Part shown: in pieces, positions 46,388 to 53,518 of the stretch
How the letters are laid out: every line of letters starts with the position of its first letter
Numbering within the stretch: position 1 is the stretch's first letter
NCBI RefSeq assembly: GCF_025024155.1
Contig: NW_026251846.1
Location: forward strand, 1 to 53,518
Direction of reading: 5' to 3'
Source of the DNA: Gamsiella multidivaricata
Lineage: Eukaryota > Mortierellomycota > Mortierellomycetes > Mortierellales > Mortierellaceae
DNA length: 53,518 bases
Translations under genes and position numbers: made by a program
Notes under the pieces: generated by a model
What the model saw: the letters and a program-made list of their open reading frames with translations, nothing else
Told to the model about the DNA's origin: nothing
Database searches by the model: none

Positions 46388-49300
46388 CTAGTAATAGCGC
46401 TCACGGTCACTCGTCTCCAAATCCTGGTCCTGGTCATCATCATCGTCGCTGTGGTATCGCTCGCGATCCCGATCCTCCGAAGAGCGCTTCTTATGTTTCT
46501 TGTGCTTGCGACTCTTCTTGTGTTTCTTGTGCTCGCGGTGTTCACGGTGTTCCCTGTGTTCTTTATGTTCTTTGTGCTCCCTGTACTCTCGATGCTCCTT
46601 GTGTTCCTTGCGCTCCCTACTGCTGCTGCTCTTATGGTGTTTGTGCTCCCTTCTTGTTGATGAAGAAGACGCATACTCCTCAGAATATTCACGCTCGCCC
46701 TTGCGCCGCTTGCTGCTGCTACTCGATGCGCCATCATCATCCTCGTCGTCGTCATACGAACGATAATGATCCTCGCCACTAGGTCGTTTCTTCTTCCTGC
46801 TTGGGTCAGAATCATAGCGGGCCGATGGAGGCGACATGAGCTGAGGAGGTTTCAATCGGATCGATTTCAAGACAGAGGAAGACTTCGAGGCATCATCGTC
46901 ATCATCCTCCGGCTCTGAGAGACCACTGTCGCTGGAGAGATCGTTTCGGCCGTGTTTGCTACTGCTACTGCCATGGCGGCTGCTGTGATGGTTACTATGA
47001 TGGTAATGACCACTGCTTTTCGACGAAGAAAGCGTGGACGATTGGTGGGGCGGCAAGGGCGCAGAGCTGGAGGACGCTAGAATGAGCTTGCTGCTACCTC
47101 CATTACCAGATGCAGTCATAACCTTTCGAAGCGGCGTAGGCGCTGGAGTCGACGATCCACGTCGGGCTTGATGAGACGGTGATGGCAACGACGGTGATGA
47201 AAGGACAACACCAGAGGAACCCGGAGAAGATGCAGACGGCGGGATGTACGCTGGAACTATTTTGGCTGTCGCAGATGATGACTTCGGTTTCGAAGGCGAG
47301 CCGCCGGCAGCTGAAGTAGAGGCCGTCTTTTTTGGAGGTGCAGTTGAATCCGTCTTCGATTTCGCTGTCGAGGCCAAAGGGATAGAGGCTGCGCCTGATA
47401 CCACTGGCTTCGGGTTATTCAATCCTTCCTTCTTGACCATGTTCTCCCAGGTCTTCTTCAAGCGCTCTCCCATGGCCGCAACCAGATCCCCAGGGTGAGA
47501 GTTAAACAATGCGCAGTTCGAAAAGACCAGATTGACGTCCCGTATGACCTCTGCTCCCGAGGTATAGTTCCCAGCAATCAGCTTCTTCTCAATTGTACCG
47601 AAATCCATGGGATGCTTGATGATATCAAAGTATGTTGGAATTCCTAGCGCGATCGGGTCAACGGGCACAGCAAAGGCGCCAAAGTCTGGATTGAGCTTTA
47701 GTCGTTCGATGATTTTGCGGTGGCCGTTCAGTTCCTCGCTCACTGCCGATTTAGCCTTTCCAGACCCCACTGCTCCCACAGTCCCCGCTCCACCTGGTAC
47801 AGATGCAACCGCATAGGATGACGTTGGATAGAGTCGCGCTAAATCCTTCTTTGCGTTTTCAACCTCCTTGTTGCACATCGTCTGAATCATGAGACCGCCT
47901 TGGGAGAACGGGTGGTCCAGTCCATTGAAGTTGACGCAGTTTTGACTGATCTGTCGAACGTCGTCCGCAAAATCATCCATGGTCGCGTACTTTCCGGCAG
48001 TCAACTTCTTGCGGATCGTGGAGAAGTCCATGGGGTTTTTGATCAATAATGGATAGTTAGGCAGATTGAGCGCCTTCCAGTCAACCTAGACCAAACGATG
48101 GCCACCAAAATCTCGTGTTAGTGGTCATCTTCATTAATCAATAAGTCTTTGACGATAGACAAACCAGTTAACTTACAGGTTCCAAAAACGGGCCGGCGTG
48201 CTTGTGGTTCATGCATTTCTTGAGGATTTTTTCCATGTGCTTCTCGACCACATCTTTCGGAGGCTCCACTTTTTCGACAACCTTGGCTGGTTTGGGCTTG
48301 GGCGTGTTCGATGATCGACGGGCACCTGCTGTTCCAGAGGCTGCATTATCTCCAGAAACCGAACTCTTCAAGGCATCCTCGGTCTTTGCGGACTTGCTCT
48401 TCGATTTCGAGCTGCTCGAAGCCACAGAAGCATCCTTGTTTGCGCCAGAGTCCGCACCATGACCGCCACTGCCATTGTAAGAGCTACTACCAAACATCAC
48501 CTCCCACTCTGAAAGCATCAATTTTTCGAGCGCATCCGCCTGTTTCACAACGTAAGTTTCTCTAGGGTTGAACTTGCGGCAGTTGAAGATCACTAATTCA
48601 ATGTCTCCACGGACTTCGCCTGCACTATTGTACGCGTCTGCTCTCAATTTTTGCTGAACTGTACCCAGATCCATGGGGTGCGTGATAATCTTGGGATACA
48701 AAGGAATTCCCTGCCGGATCGGATCTACAGGCTGCAGGAACTCAAACGCACAGGAGTCGGCCATGAGTTTCTTGAGAATCTTCTTACACTTGGACAAGTC
48801 GGAGGATTTACCGGATGAGCTGCCCTTGGATGGAGACGGTACACTCGGTTGACTGACGATCGCCGTTGCAGACGACTTTTCCTTGTGAACTGAGGAACCG
48901 CTCTGCGGTATGGGTGAGGGGACACGGTCGGTGGTCGATACCGATGGAGGGATATATGCAGGAACTGGAGGTTGCTTTGAAAATGAAAGTTTCCTTGGTG
49001 CCGATGAAGATTTCGATCCCGCAGGAAGCGACTCTGAAGTGGTTGACTTTGAGGGTGTAGGAGCCGTTGCTGGAGTAACTGCTGTCAAGCCTTTGGGGGT
49101 CTCCACGATTGTGATGTTCATTTCCGGAACCTTTGCGCCTACGTTCTCCAGCACGCCTGCCCACTCATTCTCAAAGACAGTCTCCAGCTCCTGACCCTGA
49201 TTGTAGACATATGTTCCGATAGGGTTGAACTTGAAGCAATTGTTCAGCATTAGTCGCACGTCCTCCTCAAACGCTTGCAGGTTGGCATATTTGCCGTTAT

Positions 49301-52300
49301 CTAAATTGGTCTTGATGGTACTGAGGTCCATGGGTTTATCCACAATTTCAGGATAGTGTGGGATATTTTCGGCAATCGGATCAACGGGCATCCGGAAGTG
49401 GGCGGATGATCGGTGGTTAAACATCTTGCGCCAGACCTTACGACATTGCTTGACATGCTCTGCTGGCATACCCTGAGGAGCTTTTCGGGATTTCTCATCT
49501 GCGACCGGCTTGGAGAGTATGCTCGGCGCGACGCCCTTGTCCGGCTTAGGCGCAGGTGCAGCTGCCACGGGAAGTGCCACAGGGGTCGGTTTTGGAACAG
49601 GTGCAGGAGGTTTGGGCTTGGGGTCCGCCTTTTTGCTGGGCAGCTTGGATGCTGGTTCTTTGGCTTCTGGAAGCAACCGCACCGGCGCTGGTGCTGATGC
49701 TGGTACTGGTGCTGGTGCTGGTGCTGGTGCTGGTGCTGGTGCTGGTGCTGGTGCTGGTGCTGGTGCTGGTATTGGCGCTGCGAGCGTGGGTGAGGTCAAG
49801 GGCTCTTCCTTGATATGAGTAGAAAGAGGCGGCGAAATATCCACTTTTGGCTTGTCCGATTGAAGCGTCGGTTTGTAAGCGGGCGCTGCGTAACAGAGGA
49901 CGGAAAGTAAAACCACAGATATGAGTATTCACGACACGCATAGATAATTCATTACGAACATTTAAACATTAGCGGAGATATTTACAGATACATACCTTGG
50001 TTGATAGTGGACGCTGCAGGTGCCTTGACCTTGTTGACCTTTGGAAGTTTCGGCGTGTCCGGCTTTGCCTTGGCTAGCTTCGGAGCTGGTGGTGACATTA
50101 CAATTGGAGCAGCGGGTACAGGTGCCTGTACGGGTTTTTGAACATGTTCACGCGACTGCTGCATCATAGGGGACGAAGCTACGGCTGCAAGTAGTTCTGG
50201 GGCCATCGCCGGTATCGGAACAGACGCTGGAATGATCTGGTGTGCAGGCATGATGCTAGCATTGACAGCTGGGATCTGTGTCGTCGCTGGTTTCGTCATG
50301 GAGACGGTTGTCGAGGGCAGGGGTGCTGTTGTTGCTGGAGCACTTGGTGTGTATGCAGGAGCCGAGGCTGGTTCAGAGACTGGCTGAGATTCCTGCATTA
50401 CCATATCCCCAATAACTGGTGCACGGAACTTGAATTTGTGAAGAATCGACTCGCCAGGCGGGTAGAGGATGTCGCAGAAAAGCAAAAGATATTTCAGAAT
50501 CCTGTGTTCGAGATATGGGTGGCTAGTCAATATTCCCCACACCTTGTCCCGTAGCACCGGCTGATGGCCATACAACTTCCGAATGAGGTCGAGTCCATGG
50601 AGGGTGGAGGGTTTATCACTCCCATATCCGCCAGAATCACGCCCGCTCAAAATGCCGTTCTCCTCGACAAGCAGACTCTCCTGCATTTCTCGATGGCTAT
50701 CGCTGTCGTATGTCATAAACACGCCCAAGACTTCAGCCATACTTTGTGCGAGGTGGAAACGGACGCAGGGCGAGGGATCCTGCTCAATTACACTGCAGAG
50801 ATATTCAGTTGCCTTGAAGTTGTCCAACGCGCCCAGCAAGAGTAGCGAGTCGAAGGACGTCAGCCGAACGTTGACAAAGTTGCCAAATCTCGAGTGCATC
50901 ATAAACGTTTTAAGGTCTAATGGAATTATTCCTGCCATCATGAGCCGCATGGTCGCCTGAAGACAGCTGACGGTAACCGTGTTGTGGTAAGTTGGGATCA
51001 AATAGTCCAAAGTGCGATACCGATCAATCTCGCGCACAGCCTGGTCCAAGATCTCCGCTCCAGCAACCTCATCCATACGTTCATACTCGTCCTCGTCGTC
51101 CTCAAACATGTCCTGCATATGTGCATTGTATGCGTGAACGCGATCAGGAATTAGGGAGTGCCCAAGTGCTGAGATCAAGGTGCTGACATAGTAGTTATCT
51201 GAGAAAACATTGCCAGTGTTGTCGTTGAAACGCAAGAGGTCCAGCAGGAACTGTCGAATCTTCAAAGGGCAGTAGCCTCTTTCGTCCCTGATGTTTGCGA
51301 GCGCAATAGGAATGGCCTAGTAATATAGCGTAGATTAGTTAGTTAGCCTTCGTTCTTGTTACAGGCGGCTTAAAAGGAAGCATACGTTGGGTGCGCGCAT
51401 TACTTTTTGAATATAGTATTCCGCCAGGCTACTAAAGTCATTGGGCTTGGGCATACATGGAATGGTACCGTCGGGCGACTGAAAGTTGGTGGCATGTGTT
51501 GGCGGATAACAGTACTTGTGCTGGAACGTCTTGATGAGATGAAGGAGGCCCACCCAGTCTGTTTGTGGTACAGCGCATCGGGCAATAGCATGCGCGGCCT
51601 CGGTCCTGACCCGAAAAAAGCACCTTGTATCCAGCAAGGTCTTCAAGAGCGACGTTGATGCTGCCGGAGAGGGCAACCGTCCCAATGCCAGGATGGCCTC
51701 GTACTGGGCCACTACATCTCGGTCCTTCTGCAGTTGTGCTGCCCACATAAAGTCTGGCTGGGCAAACTGTAGCTCGCAAAGCCACTCGAACTCGGCATCC
51801 AGTCGGATCCACTCAAACGTCGCACTGACGGCACCATTTTCATCGTCCTGACCCCACTCAACGACCTGCCATTCCTCTTTCTCCTTCTCATCTTCCCAGA
51901 GACCTGCTCCGAAACCAAGTGCGCCAATTCCATCCTCAATGTCACCTTCTTCCTCTGCCTCACGGGCGGCGGCAGCAGCAGCGGCCTGCTTGGCCTGGAA
52001 ACGCTTCGTATTGCGTCGAATACGCTTGTACTTAGTGTTAAACTGCACTTCAAAGCGCTTTCCTGCATCCTGAATATCCAAAACGTGTTCATATGGCGTT
52101 CCGTCTGCCTCGTGAATTCGAGCGGTCATTGTTCCTGTAAAGATAGTCGGGGATGGATGCTCACTGCTCAAGGCCATCCTTGTCCTTCCTGCAACCAGGT
52201 CGTTTGTGGAGCGCTGTTTCATGGTAATCTCGACAACCATCTTTTTCCGGTTGAAATTATAGGCGAACTCAAAAATGGGGCATCCGCTGTTGTAGATCCA

Positions 52301-53518
52301 CTGGTCCGAGAATCCCTTTGTCTCCAGCCCGCTGACTTTACGGCAGGTCTTCAAAAACCAATGTGTACTAATCGCATTGTGCGTCAGCTCGCCGCTCATG
52401 ACAGAAACCAGGATCTTGGGGATAACACGCGACAGTCCCAGAGACGAACCACCCTTTGACATTCTTTTATCCAGCATGTGCAACACTAATGGGGCCTTCA
52501 ATTCAACAAACTCGAAATCGTCCTGATCAATCGGATATGCAATGTTGGGGTTGTAGAGTGGCGCTCGGTCCCTGTCTGTCGCACAGCATCGCTCGATGTC
52601 CTTCTTCATCCTGAACCGGTACTCATTGGCCCCAAACATCTTTTTGAGGAACAGCGATGTCACAAAGTTGGTCAAGCCGACAATGATCCAGATATCGGGC
52701 CAAGTCTTTGGTACGATGTGGATTCCGAACCACTGCTGGGCTAAGGCCTGCGTGAGCAACTTCCTGGAGTCGTAGACCTGATCGATGACGTCCTCTGAGT
52801 ATAAAAGGCTTGTGCTGCACACTGCCATAGTTGCCGATGTAAATGTTGAAGCCCAGGCATCCTCGACAAAGACCATTTTGAATGACGAAAACGGGTAGGA
52901 TCCAATCTCATGCATAAAAAACTCCATTGCTTTTGTCATGAAGCCGCAGGTGTGTCGCAACTCTGCTGCTCTTCCAGGCGGACAAAAAGCAAACATGTCC
53001 GGCATTGAGCCTCGAATTTGTGCAGACGCCGCTGTCGGTTTCTCAGACGCTTCCCGTTCGCCGTCCTCCATATCGCCCGTGTCTCCATCATCCTCGATAT
53101 CCTGGAGCGCATAGTCTTCACGACTCAGCTTGATGACTTCAAACACGCCCGCGACAAAAGAAATGGATGCTGCTGGTGTTGGCACAGGTATGTTGTAGTG
53201 AAAGACGTTTTTGCTGGGGATTGAGTGGTGTGTTGTTTGTTGAATGAGGTCGCCGCTGCAAATGACCTGAACCTTCTCATCCTCATCGTAGTCCTCCGGA
53301 GACCAGCCCTCTTCGTCCTCTGCAAATTCCTCGTCGGGCGCATAAGCTGGAACAATAAAGTCGATATCCCAAGTGCATCTTTCCGCCAGTCGATCCAAGC
53401 ATGGGAGCCACAGTCTCGTTGCGCCAGGCAACGGTTGATTAATGGTATATACAGAATGGGCCCTCTAGGAACAATAAAATAATGATAAATCAGAAACATA
53501 ACGTGTTAGACAGATCAA
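46388..53518 (-). CDS. TAF2: TFIID subunit TAF2 with four C-terminal bromodomains, 5' end not in window
   Basis: Visible exons: 53464-51386, 51316-49996, 49885-48177, 48085-46388 (phases 0, 1, 0), 2,268 residues. The frame enters through an acceptor (ttcctag) at 53465, so further 5' exons lie outside. The first part is the TAF2 aminopeptidase-like region: LPCLDRLAERCTWDIDFIVP, EDAWASTFTSATMAVCS and LTQALAQQWFGIHIVPKTWP, where the M1-peptidase zinc motif is absent, as in other TAF2 proteins. HEAT-like helices follow. An Ala/Pro-rich linker with (AP)n leads to four bromodomains at about 49470-49150, 48800-48490, 48260-47850 (split by the last intron) and 47735-47430. Each keeps the acetyl-lysine-binding Asn (NNCFKFN, NCRKFN, NCVNFN, NCALFN) and a PMD motif. 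The C-terminus is Ser-rich and then His/Lys/Glu-repetitive (HKEHREHREHKKHKK). TAF2 contacts the Initiator in core promoters; yeast TAF2 has no bromodomains. Confidence 0.95.
49688..49772 (-). repeat. (GCTGGT)n hexanucleotide repeat coding for (AP)n in TAF2
   Basis: About 14 units of gctggt on the plus strand, reading Ala-Pro on the coding strand, within the linker between the TAF2 core and bromodomain 1. Length in multiples of six keeps the frame. It gives a false poly-Val/Leu frame on the plus strand. Confidence 0.9.

Noticed and set aside
46337..46766. Plus-strand hydrophobic and Cys/Leu-rich frames
   Set aside because: Antisense of the His/Lys/Glu repeat tail of TAF2.
49510..49818. Gly/Ala and Val/Leu-rich plus-strand frames
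   Set aside because: Antisense of the (AP)n-coding hexanucleotide repeat in TAF2.

Overview
The window is nuclear DNA of a filamentous early-diverging fungus. Almost every gene is split by short GT-AG introns (about 80-110 nt, some 200-550 nt), intergenic DNA is rich in poly-A/poly-T runs and simple repeats, and the set of families (MscL-type channel, chitin deacetylase-like protein, Opi3, Yip1, RidA, eS6, a Fanzor, a Crypton relic) fits Mucoromycota. A Mortierellomycotina-like genome is my best guess; no rRNA or species marker is present, so this is inference.

Layout, left to right: mitochondrial rRNA 2'-O-methyltransferase MRM1 (+, 5' end cut by the window); a mitochondrial DUF185/NDUFAF7-type methyltransferase (-); a 4.6-kb degraded minus-strand locus in which an XPG/FEN1-like nuclease domain reads through a phase-compatible intron into a complete Fanzor1 (eukaryotic TnpB relative), broken by two in-frame stops and one frameshift; a GPI-type chitin-deacetylase-like protein (-); YIP1 (-) head-to-head with FAD synthase (+); a dead Crypton/Ndc10-type tyrosine recombinase (+); RidA (+); an F-box plus JmjC oxygenase (+); OPI3 (+) converging on a UBE2E-type E2 (-); ribosomal protein eS6 (-). 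A gene-poor 4.4-kb stretch full of simple repeats precedes a 1,311-residue, mostly low-complexity protein that ends in one GATA-type zinc finger (+). Then come an FAD-dependent monooxygenase (-), two unassigned gene fragments, an MscL homologue with a 17-nt microexon and a C-terminal zinc ribbon (-), a secreted double-psi beta-barrel protein (-), a repeat-rich accessory island (internally deleted Tc1/mariner copy, a 200-bp direct repeat pair, an inverted-repeat element), and finally TFIID subunit TAF2 (-), whose C-terminus carries four tandem bromodomains; its 5' exons lie beyond the right edge.

Most genes are unrelated housekeeping genes and do not form a pathway. Transcription is represented by TAF2 and the GATA protein, mitochondria by MRM1 and the DUF185 enzyme, lipid and flavin metabolism by OPI3, FAD1 and the monooxygenase. 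The most unusual content is the nuclease-Fanzor fusion relic, the four-bromodomain TAF2 and the mobile-element debris at 16.7-17.9 kb and 43.8-46.3 kb. Exon boundaries given here were worked out by hand from splice signals and reading phase; they have no transcript support.
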